Shown: positions 1 to 8,397 of the stretch, one piece after another
How the letters are laid out: the number at the start of each line of letters is the position of its first letter
Numbering within the stretch: the stretch's first letter is position 1
Assembly (NCBI GenBank): GCA_944390735.1
Contig: CALXRL010000003.1
Location: 1 to 34,683 of the forward strand
DNA: 34,683 nucleotides
Direction of reading: 5' to 3'
From: an uncultured Victivallales bacterium
GTDB lineage: Bacteria; Verrucomicrobiota; Lentisphaeria; Victivallales; UBA1829
Program-made: the position numbers and the translations under genes
The notes under the pieces: generated by a model
Told to the model about the DNA's origin: nothing
Database searches by the model: none
What the model saw: the letters and a program-made list of their open reading frames with translations, nothing else

Positions 1-30
1 CCTTAACGTGGTTACGCCGAAAAGGATGAG

Positions 31-181
31 GGGGTCCAGGGGGAAAACCTTTGGTTGGCCCCCTGGTCGACAGGTGTCGAAACACTTACAGGAGCAAAAA
101 TTCAATTTTTGCGACGGGTGCAGGGCCTTCGGTCCTGCCGAGGGGTGTTGGGGGCGAGAAGCCACCAACTAGAAAGCCCCC
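31..181. other. cluster of hairpins in gene-free region
   Basis: No credible gene lies in 1-315. This part holds several inverted repeats in a row. Bases 36-43 pair perfectly with 59-66 (CCAGGGGG/CCCCCTGG), and an inner stem AACC/GGTT sits in that loop at 46-49/53-56. Bases 94-102 pair with 104-112 (GCAAAAATT/AATTTTTGC, one-base centre). Bases 121-127 pair with 131-137 around a TTC loop. GGGGGC at 150-155 pairs with 176-181 and competes with GTTGG 147-151/CCAAC 165-169. Such nests often are dispersed intergenic repeat elements or structured RNA; which applies here cannot be told from one copy. The antisense reading frames across it are low-complexity and have no recognisable domain. Confidence 0.5.
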
Positions 182-199
182 GAAGCGCAGGAACAACAG

Positions 200-277
200 A
201 AAGCAACCACCAACCGGCCCTTCCCGAAACAGGAGGAAACGACCACAATCTCCCGGAAGGAGAGGGACGGTTGCTTT
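200..277. other. long-range stem with U-rich end
   Basis: AAAGCAACC at 200-208 pairs perfectly with GGTTGCTTT at 269-277, enclosing 60 bases that contain further weak pairing (CCTTCC with GGAAGG). On the plus strand the 3' arm runs into TTTTTG. The loop is too long for a classical intrinsic terminator, so this may be a structured RNA element or part of the same repeat block as 31-181. It lies just downstream of the 3' end of lpxA, which is transcribed towards it. Confidence 0.3.
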
Positions 278-315
278 TTGATACAGCCCTCAGCTCTTGC
301 AATGGGAAGGAGGAA

Positions 316-1149
316 TCAGGCTCTGGTTTCCAGTTCTTCGCGCTGTTCATCGGTCAAGCCGGCGTATTTGGGGTTGCCGGGCATGATGCCGCGTTTAGAC
401 TGTTTAATAAATTCGCAGAACATTTTTACTTCCGGGACATCTTTTACGAAGGGATCGGCCTCGATGGTGGAGAGAGCGTTTTTAGTATTAAGGCCTTCGA
501 AGAAGAATGTTTTGATAGCGTGCCGGAGGGCGAGTCTTTTTTCGTTATCGAAACCGGCTCTGCGCAGGCCGATGATATTGGGGCCTGTGATGAAATTCAT
601 TTCGCGGAGCATGCAGAACGGGGGTACGTCCTGTCCGATCATCGCGGTAGGACCGACCATTGCGAGGGAGCCGATGCGGCAGAACTGGTGAACGAGGACG
701 TATCCGGAGATGACGGCTCCGGAGCCGACCTGGACGTGTCCGCTGAGGGCGGTCTGGTTGGAGATGGTCACGCGGTCTCCGAGGATGCAGTCATGAGCGA
801 CGTGTACGAATGCCTGGAGCAGGACATGGTCACCGATAACAGTTTTCAGGAATTCGAAGGGAGGCCGATGGACCGTCACATATTCCCGGAGCACGGTATC
901 CGCGCCGATTTCCACGAAGGAGCGGATGCCGCGGTAGAAGCGGTGGTCCTGCGGTTCGCCGATATAGGCGCCGAAATAGATGCGGCAGCGCGGTCCGATT
1001 GTCGTATACTGTCCGATTTTAACATGGGCGTCGATATAACAATTATCTCCGATTTTCACATCGTCTTCGATCACGGAATAAGGACCGATCTCCACATCTT
1101 TTCCGATTTCAGCCTTCGGTGAAACAACAGCGGTCGGATGAATAGCCAT
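316..1149 (-). CDS. lpxA: UDP-N-acetylglucosamine acyltransferase LpxA
   Basis: Cytoplasmic enzyme for the first step of lipid A synthesis: transfers a 3-hydroxyacyl chain from acyl carrier protein to UDP-GlcNAc. The 277-residue product begins MAIHPTAVVSP and shows the hexapeptide repeats of a left-handed beta-helix through about residue 190. The sequence VHVAHDC (His119) matches the catalytic histidine region, and AVHQFC-like and QDVPPF segments also fit the family. The C-terminal helical part (FVKDVPEVKMFCEFI onward) is slightly longer than in E. coli (262 residues). The ATG at 1149 was chosen over the upstream one at 1182 because GGAG lies 8 bases before it and the family begins here. The gene is not next to lpxD, fabZ or lpxB in this window; it follows a membrane glycosyltransferase 77 bases upstream. 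Its presence implies an LPS-type outer membrane. Confidence 0.93.
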   Translation of the reverse strand: MAIHPTAVVSPKAEIGKDVEIGPYSVIEDDVKIGDNCYIDAHVKIGQYTTIGPRCRIYFGAYIGEPQDHRFYRGIRSFVEIGADTVLREYVTVHRPPFEFLKTVIGDHVLLQAFVHVAHDCILGDRVTISNQTALSGHVQVGSGAVISGYVLVHQFCRIGSLAMVGPTAMIGQDVPPFCMLREMNFITGPNIIGLRRAGFDNEKRLALRHAIKTFFFEGLNTKNALSTIEADPFVKDVPEVKMFCEFIKQSKRGIMPGNPKYAGLTDEQREELETRA

Positions 1150-1196
1150 CTTTGATCTCCATTCTTTTATGATGCAGTGCATTCATACTTTGTTTT

Positions 1197-1202
1197 TCTA
1201 TA
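1197..1202 (-). promoter_or_regulatory. possible -10 element for lpxA
   Basis: TATAGA on the minus strand sits 48 bases before the lpxA start, in the AT-rich gap after the glycosyltransferase gene. No convincing -35 box is present at 16-18 bases, so lpxA may instead be transcribed by read-through. Confidence 0.22.
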
Positions 1203-1226
1203 CAGTAGCATACAATTTCAAAAAGT

Positions 1227-2891
1227 CTATTCTTTTTGGAGGGAGAAGAAGCCGATTGTTCCTGAATTCTCCGAATAGAACTTTGAAAGGGCGTCGGCAG
1301 CTTCCGCATCCTGTCGGATTTTGCATGCAAGGATCAGGAAGACCCGGTGATCCGGCAGGAGTCTCTGCACATTCGATGCAAAGAAGGAATTGAGCAGAAG
1401 GACTCTTTCCAGAAATTTCTGTTTTTTCAGATTCCGGAAGAATTCGGAGAAGCCCGCGGGCGACCAGTTTTCCAGTTTCAGCAGCAGAATTCCGCAATTG
1501 GCCTCCGGACGGAAAGGCACCACCCGGTAGACCATAAGCTTCATATCCCCGAGCTGCTGGACAGGGGATGGAAACGGCAGAGGAAATCCGGCTTCGGATC
1601 CGGTATCCTGATCCAGACCGGAAAGGATAGCGCCGGAATCCACCGTGAGAAAACGGGAGGAGTCCTCTCCGAATGCGGCAAAGCGCTTCAGATAATCCGC
1701 CAGACTGTCCGGATTGTTCCACACCGCAGGATAACTGGAGGTGGGAGAAATGCAGAGAAAATTCTCCGGTTTCAGTTCCCGGTAAGAGGCAAAACGGAGC
1801 AGCCAGTCGGCCCGGCTCCATATTTTCTGATTGATTCGCTGATCCAGTCCTCCCAGAGCAATGGCAAGCAGAAGAGCCATCGGATACCGCAGTTTTCTTC
1901 GGCGCAGTCCTCCCAGAAGAGAGGAGAGTCCGAATCCCGCCGCCGCAGCCAGAAACGGTACCGACGCCAGATAAACCCGCGGCGGACCCGTTTTTGTAAA
2001 CAGCGCGGCCAACAGCGGAAACAGAGCGATCCACCAGAGCGAAACCAGCAGAAAACGATTCTTCTTTTTCCACAAAGCCGTCAGCAGTCCGATCAAAGCC
2101 GCCAGCAGCAGGCACGGTCCGGCGCAGCGGAACAGGGTCGATCCCAGAAACCCGGCGAAAAAGGAGAGGGAATTCACACTCTGTCCGAAACTCTGTCCGG
2201 CTTTCCACGCGCTGTAATTGTACAGCAGCCAGAAGAGCACACATCCGCCGGTCAGCAGATAGGCCACCGCCTCCGGCAGATACTCCTTCCACGCTTTTTT
2301 CCAGCGGACCACCTCATACACACAGTGCGCCAGAGAAATCGCAAAAAGCCAAAGCACCGAGGTCGGAAGAGTCAGAATGCTCGCAATTCCCGTCAGGAAA
2401 ATTCCGGCCAGACACCATTTTCCCCGGAACCGCGCGTACCGCGTCACAAGAAGCGCATACAGCACAATCAGCATTCCCTGAAGCGAATATCCTCTTCCCG
2501 TATCGGAATAGAGAATCAGCCCCGCGTTCAGCGCCGTGAACGCCATCCCGGCGAGAGCCGCCGCGCGGGAACGGAACAGAAGACGGATCAGCCACCCGGT
2601 CAGAGCGATCGCCGCAATTCCGGCCAGAAACGCCGAAAGGCGAAGCACCACCGCCGGAGATGTGAAAAAACAGGCGGTCCATTTGATAAGAAGACTGTTC
2701 AGAGGATGATTGTTCGGGGTCGCCAGATCCGTGAAGATCGTGTGCAGTGACGCGGAGGAATAGTGCTGAAAAGTCCAGATTTCATCGTATTCCAGTCCCG
2801 GTGAAAATGTCACCAGACGAATCAGGATTCCCAGCAGCAGGACCGCACCCGCCGCAATCGGGAATCTGCTGTTCAGAAAAAGATTCCGCAT
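1227..2891 (-). CDS. GT-C fold membrane glycosyltransferase (PMT/ArnT-like)
   Basis: Polytopic inner-membrane protein of about 554 residues with roughly ten hydrophobic segments in the first 360 residues and a soluble C-terminal part. The first periplasmic loop carries EYDEIW (Asp36-Glu37), the acidic pair typical of GT-C enzymes that use polyprenyl-phosphate sugar donors, followed by NNHPLNSLL, a pattern common in the PMT_2/ArnT-like group. The acceptor cannot be predicted; protein, lipid A or surface glycan are all possible. Two in-frame ATGs exist. The one at 2903 abuts GGAGG with no spacing, whereas the one at 2891 has GGGTGG four bases upstream and GGAGG twelve upstream, so 2891 is preferred. 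The gene lies between the valS terminator and lpxA on the same strand. LpxA next to it fits a cell-envelope role, but that is inference. Confidence 0.72.
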   Translation of the reverse strand: MRNLFLNSRFPIAAGAVLLLGILIRLVTFSPGLEYDEIWTFQHYSSASLHTIFTDLATPNNHPLNSLLIKWTACFFTSPAVVLRLSAFLAGIAAIALTGWLIRLLFRSRAAALAGMAFTALNAGLILYSDTGRGYSLQGMLIVLYALLVTRYARFRGKWCLAGIFLTGIASILTLPTSVLWLFAISLAHCVYEVVRWKKAWKEYLPEAVAYLLTGGCVLFWLLYNYSAWKAGQSFGQSVNSLSFFAGFLGSTLFRCAGPCLLLAALIGLLTALWKKKNRFLLVSLWWIALFPLLAALFTKTGPPRVYLASVPFLAAAAGFGLSSLLGGLRRRKLRYPMALLLAIALGGLDQRINQKIWSRADWLLRFASYRELKPENFLCISPTSSYPAVWNNPDSLADYLKRFAAFGEDSSRFLTVDSGAILSGLDQDTGSEAGFPLPFPSPVQQLGDMKLMVYRVVPFRPEANCGILLLKLENWSPAGFSEFFRNLKKQKFLERVLLLNSFFASNVQRLLPDHRVFLILACKIRQDAEAADALSKFYSENSGTIGFFSLQKE

Positions 2892-2911
2892 CGCACCACC
2901 CATCCTCCGCC

Positions 2912-2953
2912 GGAAAAATGCGGGGAAGCGATCCGATGGTACCGCCTCCCCGC
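2912..2953 (-). terminator. intrinsic terminator after valS
   Basis: On the minus strand GCGGGGAGGC (2953-2944) pairs with GCTTCCCCGC (2929-2920), a ten-pair stem with one G-T wobble, followed by ATTTTTCC. It begins 11 bases beyond the valS stop and precedes the glycosyltransferase start, so valS forms its own transcription unit. Confidence 0.8.
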
Positions 2954-2963
2954 CTCCGTTTTT

Positions 2964-5627
2964 TTATTTCATTTGAGCAAGAGCGCTCTCCACGCGGGCG
3001 AGTTTCTCCTTCAGGTCCACGAGATACGCCTTTGCCTCTTCCACCACTTTCGGAGGAGCCTTCGCCAGGAAGCGCTCGTTGGAGAGCTTCGCTTCGGAGG
3101 ATCGGATCCAGCCGAGAAGTTCGGTCTGCTGCTTTTTCAGTTTGGCTTTTTCCGCCTCGACATCAATCAACCCTTTCAGGGGCAGGAAGATGGCACCGGC
3201 CGCGACCAGGGTGGAAGGAGCACCGGACGCGTCGTCGCAGTGGTAATCCTCCTGCGAAATGGTCACGGAATTTGCGTTCAGCAGCCATTTCAGGCTGTCC
3301 ATTCCCTTTTTGAGGAACTCCTCCATGGCATCGTTTGCCGCCTTGATATGGAAATCGATCTTCTTTCCGGGAGCAATGTTGTAGGAGATGCGAAGGGTTC
3401 TCCCCGCACTGATGAGTTCAAATTTCGCCTCGGTTTTCGCAATGACGGATTCCGCGTCGGGAATCGCGGCCTCCCGGACGCTCATCGGCAGCGGGAACTC
3501 CGCATACATGATGCTTTCCGATTCAGCGAGGAAGCCCATCTGATGCGCCAGCTCCTCGGTAATGAACGGCATGAAGGGATGCAGAAGCCGCAGCAGCTTC
3601 CAGAGCGCATAGTCAAGGACACGCAGCGCCTGTTCCCGCGCTTCCCCGCCCGCCGCGAAACGGACTTTCGACGCTTCAATGAACCAGTCGCAGAAAGAGC
3701 TCCAGACCAGTTCATAAATGTCATGCACCGCCTGATGGAATTTGAATTCATCAAGTGATTTCTTCATGTCGATGGCGCAGGCGTCGAGTTTTGCCAGCAT
3801 CCAGGCTTCGTCGGAGGTCAGTCTTCCGTTCCGGACCAGATCGTCCACCTCCCGGAAGTTCGGAGAAATTTCCCCCTGCATCCGGCGGAAGCGACAGGCA
3901 TTCCAGAGCTTGTTGGCAAAGTTTCTGCCGATCTCGCACTTCTCGTTGGAGTACTTGATGTCCATCCCGACCGGCGCAATGTAGATGATGGAGAATCGGA
4001 GCGCATCGGCTCCGTAACGGTCGATCACGTCCAGCGGGTCCGGCGAGTTGCCGAGCGATTTGCTCAGCTTGCGTCCGAGCTCGTCGCGGATGATGCTGGT
4101 GAAATAGACGTTGGAGAAGGGAATTTCCCCCTTGAATTCACATCCGGCCATAATCATTCGCGCGACCCAGAAGAAAATGATGTCGGGTCCGGTCACAAGA
4201 TCGCTGGTGGGATAGAAGTAATCCTGTTCCGGCGTTTTGTCGGGCCATCCCATGATGGAGAACGGCCAGAGCCAGGAGCTGAACCAGGTGTCGAGCACAT
4301 CCTCTTCCTGCACCCATCCCTCGCCCTGCGGGGGTTCGACTCCGACGTAGGTCTCGTCCCCGCGATACCATGCCGGAATGCGGTGTCCCCACCAGATCTG
4401 ACGGCTGATGCACCAGTCCTTGATCCCCTCCATCCAGTGGAAATAGGTTTTGGTCCAGCGATCCGGATAGAATTTGATTCTTCCTTTCCGAACCGCCGCG
4501 ATTGCGGGTTTTGCCAGCTCCTCCATCTTCACGAACCACTGCTCGCTGAGCATCGGTTCGATCGGCACGCCGCCGCGTTCGGAATAGCCGACGGCATGGG
4601 TGAGATCCTCCACCTTCTCCAGAAGCCCCTGCTCTTCCATTTTTTTCAGAATGAGCTTCCGGGCCTCGAAGCGGTCGAGCCCTTCGAACTCCGGACCGGC
4701 CTTGGCATTCAGATGGGCGGTCTTGTCCAGCACGGAGATGAATTCCAGATTGTGACGGAGTCCGACCTGGAAGTCGATGGGATCGTGAGCGGGCGTGATT
4801 TTCACGCAGCCGGTTCCCTTTTCGGGATCGGCATGCTCATCGCCGATGATCGGAATATCGCGATCCGTCAGCGGCAGATGCACCGTCCGGCCGATGAGGT
4901 GACTATAACGCGTATCGTTCGGATTGACCGCGACCGCGGTATCGCCGAACATGGTTTCCGGACGGGTCGTGGCGACAACCAGATGGCCGGAACCGTCGGT
5001 CAGCGGATAGCGGAAATGATAGAACTTGCCCTGTTCATCCTTGTAGATGACCTCCTCGTCGGAAAGCGCGGTTTTCGAGACGGGGCACCAGTTGATCATG
5101 CGTCTGCCGCGATAGATGTATCCCTTGTTGTAAAGATCGACAAAGACCTTGCGCACCGCCCGGCTGAGTCCCTCGTCCATGGTGAAGCGTTCCCGGTCCC
5201 AGTCGCAGGAGGCGCCGAGTCTGCGGAGCTGGCGGATGATCGTTCCGCCGTATTTCTTTTTCCATTCCCAGACCCGTTCGATGAAGGCCTCGCGTCCGAG
5301 ATCATCCCTGGAAATGTGTTCGGTCTTCATGAGTTCCTTGTTGACTCTGGCCTCGGTGGCGATTCCGGCGTGGTCGGTTCCGGGGAACCAGCAGCACTCA
5401 TAGCCCTCCATGCGGTGCCAGCGCATGAGAATGTCCTGCAGCGTGTTGTTCAGAACGTGTCCCATGGTCAGGATTCCCGTCACGTTCGGCGGCGGGATGA
5501 CGATCGAATAGGGTTTCTTTTCCGGATTCGGACGTCCTTTGAACAGACCATTGGATTCCCAGTAGGAATACCACTTTTTTTCCACCTCCGCCGGCTCGTA
5601 GGCCTTGGGCATTTCCTGTGCAGACAT
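2964..5627 (-). CDS. valS: valyl-tRNA synthetase
   Basis: Class I aminoacyl-tRNA synthetase that charges tRNA-Val; 887 residues, normal for bacterial ValRS. The HIGH-type motif is TMGH at 54-57 inside PPNVTGILTMGH. The CP1 editing domain spans about 190-340 and contains TTRPET at 220-225. The KMSKS loop reads KLSKS at 520-524. The anticodon-binding domain follows, and the last 70 residues (from GLIDVEAEKAKLKKQQ) form the coiled-coil tail typical of ValRS. The ATG at 5627 is preceded by TGGAGG four bases away, whereas the in-frame start at 5657 has no ribosome binding site, so 5627 is used. A strong terminator follows. The gene is monocistronic in this window. Confidence 0.97.
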   Translation of the reverse strand: MSAQEMPKAYEPAEVEKKWYSYWESNGLFKGRPNPEKKPYSIVIPPPNVTGILTMGHVLNNTLQDILMRWHRMEGYECCWFPGTDHAGIATEARVNKELMKTEHISRDDLGREAFIERVWEWKKKYGGTIIRQLRRLGASCDWDRERFTMDEGLSRAVRKVFVDLYNKGYIYRGRRMINWCPVSKTALSDEEVIYKDEQGKFYHFRYPLTDGSGHLVVATTRPETMFGDTAVAVNPNDTRYSHLIGRTVHLPLTDRDIPIIGDEHADPEKGTGCVKITPAHDPIDFQVGLRHNLEFISVLDKTAHLNAKAGPEFEGLDRFEARKLILKKMEEQGLLEKVEDLTHAVGYSERGGVPIEPMLSEQWFVKMEELAKPAIAAVRKGRIKFYPDRWTKTYFHWMEGIKDWCISRQIWWGHRIPAWYRGDETYVGVEPPQGEGWVQEEDVLDTWFSSWLWPFSIMGWPDKTPEQDYFYPTSDLVTGPDIIFFWVARMIMAGCEFKGEIPFSNVYFTSIIRDELGRKLSKSLGNSPDPLDVIDRYGADALRFSIIYIAPVGMDIKYSNEKCEIGRNFANKLWNACRFRRMQGEISPNFREVDDLVRNGRLTSDEAWMLAKLDACAIDMKKSLDEFKFHQAVHDIYELVWSSFCDWFIEASKVRFAAGGEAREQALRVLDYALWKLLRLLHPFMPFITEELAHQMGFLAESESIMYAEFPLPMSVREAAIPDAESVIAKTEAKFELISAGRTLRISYNIAPGKKIDFHIKAANDAMEEFLKKGMDSLKWLLNANSVTISQEDYHCDDASGAPSTLVAAGAIFLPLKGLIDVEAEKAKLKKQQTELLGWIRSSEAKLSNERFLAKAPPKVVEEAKAYLVDLKEKLARVESALAQMK

Positions 5628-5674
5628 GATACCTCCAAAAGTATGTGATTCAATCAATGCAATGAAAACACGGT

Positions 5675-5703
5675 ACTATACAGCCTCGGAGCGGAAATTG
5701 CAC
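5675..5703 (-). promoter_or_regulatory. candidate valS promoter
   Basis: TATAGT (5680-5675, minus) lies 48 bases upstream of the valS start. GTGCAA 17 bases further up is a poor -35 (three of six). The -10 resembles others in the window (TATAGT recurs at 8218-8213 and 20365-20370). Confidence 0.35.
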
Positions 5704-5713
5704 GCCGGTTCAG

Positions 5714-5759
5714 AAAAAAAAACGAAGGAGTTCCCCCGTTTTTCAGGGGAACTCCTTCG
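5714..5759 (-). terminator. strong intrinsic terminator after symporter
   Basis: A perfect 14-pair stem, CGAAGGAGTTCCCC at 5723-5736 with its complement at 5746-5759, has a nine-base loop. On the minus strand the stem is followed by nine T residues. It ends transcription of the symporter gene 26 bases after its stop codon and insulates it from valS. Confidence 0.93.
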
Positions 5760-5785
5760 GGAAAGGCAGATTCCGGAAGCGGAAC

Positions 5786-8062
5786 TTATTTGCCGGTGGA
5801 ATCCGGCGCATTGAGAATCTGTCCGTTGTCGTCCGGATCCTCGACGCGTTTTTCCAGGTCGATGAAGAGCTGGCGGATGTCGTAAATTCCGCCGATCAGG
5901 AACCAGACCGTGGAAATCACTCCGACAATTCCGGGCACCAGAAGCGTCGTGATGAAGAACTTGATCGTCCACCACTCCTTCGGCCACGGACTGATCAGAT
6001 TCCAGATCACAATTCCAAAGAAGATGATGCCGACACTGTAAACCACCGAATAGAAGAAGACGGAGTAGGCAATCACTCTGTCGCCGAGCGTGTATTCCGG
6101 CGTAATGCCGATCAGACGGCTGAAAAGATTCCGCAGCGTCCACTTTTCCTTCGGCGGTTCGGGCTCCAGCGCATAGGCGCCGCGGTGCAGCAGCTTGTCC
6201 AGATTGTACGGCTTGTACGTCAGGTACGACCCGACAATGTAGCCGCCGACGGAAAGCACCATCGAAATAAAGTAGATTTCAAACGAGTTGATCGGGAACT
6301 TCACCGGATCCATCGACCAGCAGATCCACGGATTGAACGGAGAGGAAACCGTTTCCAGGAAGGTGTTGATTCCTTCCACCCAGCCCATCTGTTCCAGGAA
6401 CGGATAGACCGTCAGCGCCCAGTGCCGCTGCAGGATCAGTCCCAGAAGCGATGTTCCGGAACCGAAGATAATCGCGCACCACGCACCCGTCAGATTTCCA
6501 AACCGACTGTACAGACCGCAGACCATGATCGGTCCGGCGCCTCCGCACCACAGCGCACACATGATCGTCGTAAACATGTTGATGTAGTCCAGCTGCGTGA
6601 AGAACAGCGACACAATCAGGAAGAAGACCGCCACGCCGACCGTCATCAAACGCAGATACAGCAGATGTTTCTTCGGATCCAGACGCCCTTTGAAGAGCGG
6701 CAGCACCATGTCCTGCATCAGCGTGGAGGAGGCGTTGAAAATGCGGCTGTCGTCCGTGGAGATCAGCAGCATCACCATCAGGAGACAGAAGAGTCCGAGC
6801 ATTCCGACCGGGAAGATCTTGCTGACCACCGCCGGCATCATCATCTGATGATAGAGCGAACGATACTTCTGGAACTGATGACGCGCCTCCGGCGAATCGC
6901 CCAGCACCTCGCGCACCGTATTGAAGTACGGCGTATCCATATTGGCCTGCTGCGAGAGCGGCTTGGTGTAGTCCTCGACCGTCTGGGTGGCGGGAATCTT
7001 TGCCAGAGCATCCATGATTTTCGTCCGCACGGCGGCATCGGGAACGGTCTCCTCGAGCACTTTGGCGGAGAGCTCCTGGCGCACCTCAGAGCTGGAGACG
7101 GCAAACTTGTGATGATCGGTGGCGAACTTGGGACTCGTCATGAAGACGATCACCACGATTGCCAGCAGAAGAATCATCATCCAGGCGAAGCCGTTGCGCC
7201 ATGCGCCGAGCACGCCGGCCATTTTCTGTTCATGGGGAGTCTTTCCTGCTCCGCTGGTGTCGTTGCCGATCCAGGCCGCACGGTTCAGCACACTGCCGAG
7301 CAGCGTTACGACCAGAGCGAAAATATTGAAGTCGCGCAGCTGGGAAATGTCATACGGATTCATGAAGCTCTGCCCCGGAACCCGGTTCCACATCACCGGC
7401 GCGATGTCGTCGGTCCAGGAGAAGTTCAGGATGATGTAGCCGACAATCACAACGAAAATCGGATAGCTGAGCAGTCCCTGCACACAGTCGGTAATCAGCA
7501 GGGAGATCCGTCCGCCCGGCCAGATGAAGATCATCGCCAGACAGAGACACATGAACACAATGATTCCATAACAGGGCAGATTGATTCCGCAGATCATCAC
7601 CTTGTGCGGAAGCCCCAGATAATAGATGAAGAAATTGGTGGCGATTGCAGGACCGATCGCATTGGTGACCATTTCCGCAATGGTCCGCAGTCCCGCGCAG
7701 AAAATACGGAAGAACTTGCTTCCGTAGCGCATTTCGAGGAACTGCCCCATCGAAAGACACTGTGTCTGACGCCAGCGGTACATGCAGTATCCGGTCAGCG
7801 CCATGAAGACGCCCACCGGCGCCGTGATCGCCGACCAGAAGCCGACGGCGAATCCGGTCTGATAGTTCTGTTCGCATCCGGCCACCAGCGTAATCACGGA
7901 AAGTCCGGCGGTCATGTCACCGACCGAAAGCACGTACCGTCCCGCGATTCGTCCGGCTGCAAGAAAATCCACAACTCCTCTTGCATACTTGCGTGAATAA
8001 ATGGACACTCCGATCAGCAGAATCATCGGAATGGCCACTATGCACCAATCGATCCAACTCAT
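5786..8062 (-). CDS. sodium:solute symporter family transporter
   Basis: Inner-membrane secondary transporter of the SSS/SSF family that couples Na+ entry to solute uptake; the substrate is unknown. The 758-residue product has about 13-14 hydrophobic helices. The first helix starts at WIDWCIVAIP, and DFLAAGRIAGR with SVGDMTAGLS near residues 31-56 matches the family's first helices. STDDSRIFNASS at about 435-446 is also family-like. Residues about 310-410 form a hydrophilic insert between helices. The C-terminal tail (after 715) is soluble. The ATG at 8062 is preceded by AGGGAG; a GTG at 8074 is possible. It is transcribed alone from a promoter divergent to lysS and ends at a strong terminator. 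Sugar or organic-acid uptake would suit the nearby glycosidases, but this is inference. Confidence 0.88.
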   Translation of the reverse strand: MSWIDWCIVAIPMILLIGVSIYSRKYARGVVDFLAAGRIAGRYVLSVGDMTAGLSVITLVAGCEQNYQTGFAVGFWSAITAPVGVFMALTGYCMYRWRQTQCLSMGQFLEMRYGSKFFRIFCAGLRTIAEMVTNAIGPAIATNFFIYYLGLPHKVMICGINLPCYGIIVFMCLCLAMIFIWPGGRISLLITDCVQGLLSYPIFVVIVGYIILNFSWTDDIAPVMWNRVPGQSFMNPYDISQLRDFNIFALVVTLLGSVLNRAAWIGNDTSGAGKTPHEQKMAGVLGAWRNGFAWMMILLLAIVVIVFMTSPKFATDHHKFAVSSSEVRQELSAKVLEETVPDAAVRTKIMDALAKIPATQTVEDYTKPLSQQANMDTPYFNTVREVLGDSPEARHQFQKYRSLYHQMMMPAVVSKIFPVGMLGLFCLLMVMLLISTDDSRIFNASSTLMQDMVLPLFKGRLDPKKHLLYLRLMTVGVAVFFLIVSLFFTQLDYINMFTTIMCALWCGGAGPIMVCGLYSRFGNLTGAWCAIIFGSGTSLLGLILQRHWALTVYPFLEQMGWVEGINTFLETVSSPFNPWICWSMDPVKFPINSFEIYFISMVLSVGGYIVGSYLTYKPYNLDKLLHRGAYALEPEPPKEKWTLRNLFSRLIGITPEYTLGDRVIAYSVFFYSVVYSVGIIFFGIVIWNLISPWPKEWWTIKFFITTLLVPGIVGVISTVWFLIGGIYDIRQLFIDLEKRVEDPDDNGQILNAPDSTGK

Positions 8063-8140
8063 TTCTCCCTGCACCTCAAATTTTTCTGTTTCACAAATTT
8101 TTCAACGACAAAAAACGCCCCCCGCCGCAAAAAAGCAGAA

Positions 8141-8172
8141 AAAAACCGGCTTTTCCCTGTTTACGGTTTTTT
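8141..8172. other. symmetrical T-tailed hairpin in symporter/lysS gap
   Basis: AAAAACCG (8141-8148) pairs with CGGTTTTT (8165-8172) across a 16-base loop. Both strands run into T-rich sequence, so it could stop transcription either way. It lies inside the expected 5' leader of the symporter (between the promoter at 8213-8241 and the start at 8062), where it might attenuate expression, and upstream of the lysS promoter. Confidence 0.4.
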
Positions 8173-8212
8173 TGTGGTTTTTTGAAACGGCACATTTCCC
8201 CTGAAAAGGGAT

Positions 8213-8241
8213 ACTATAACATGGAATTCCTTAAAAATCAA
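8213..8241 (-). promoter_or_regulatory. candidate symporter promoter
   Basis: Minus-strand TTGATT (8241-8236), a 17-base spacer and TATAGT (8218-8213) form a good sigma70-type promoter. Transcription would begin near 8206, giving a leader of about 145 bases that includes the hairpin at 8141-8172. Confidence 0.55.
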
Positions 8242-8334
8242 CAGGAAAAGCCATGCGAACTCCATATTTTTCCCGAGGAAGCGCCGATCCGTTTCCACGG
8301 AAAGAAAAAAGAAGGGAATCTTCGGAAAGGAGTG

Positions 8335-8363
8335 TTGAAAATTTTACAGAAACGTGATATTTT
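8335..8363 (+). promoter_or_regulatory. candidate lysS promoter
   Basis: TTGAAA (8335-8340), a 17-base spacer and TATTTT (8358-8363) would start transcription near 8370, about 28 bases before the lysS start codon. This also argues against the longer in-frame starts at 8221 and further upstream. Confidence 0.55.
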
Positions 8364-8397
8364 ATACGTTCCAACTTTAGAGGAGATTTCAGGGAAA

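Noticed and set aside
55..1122. A plus-strand frame of 355 codons opposite lpxA
   Set aside because: Antisense to a certain LpxA and composed of low-complexity residues.
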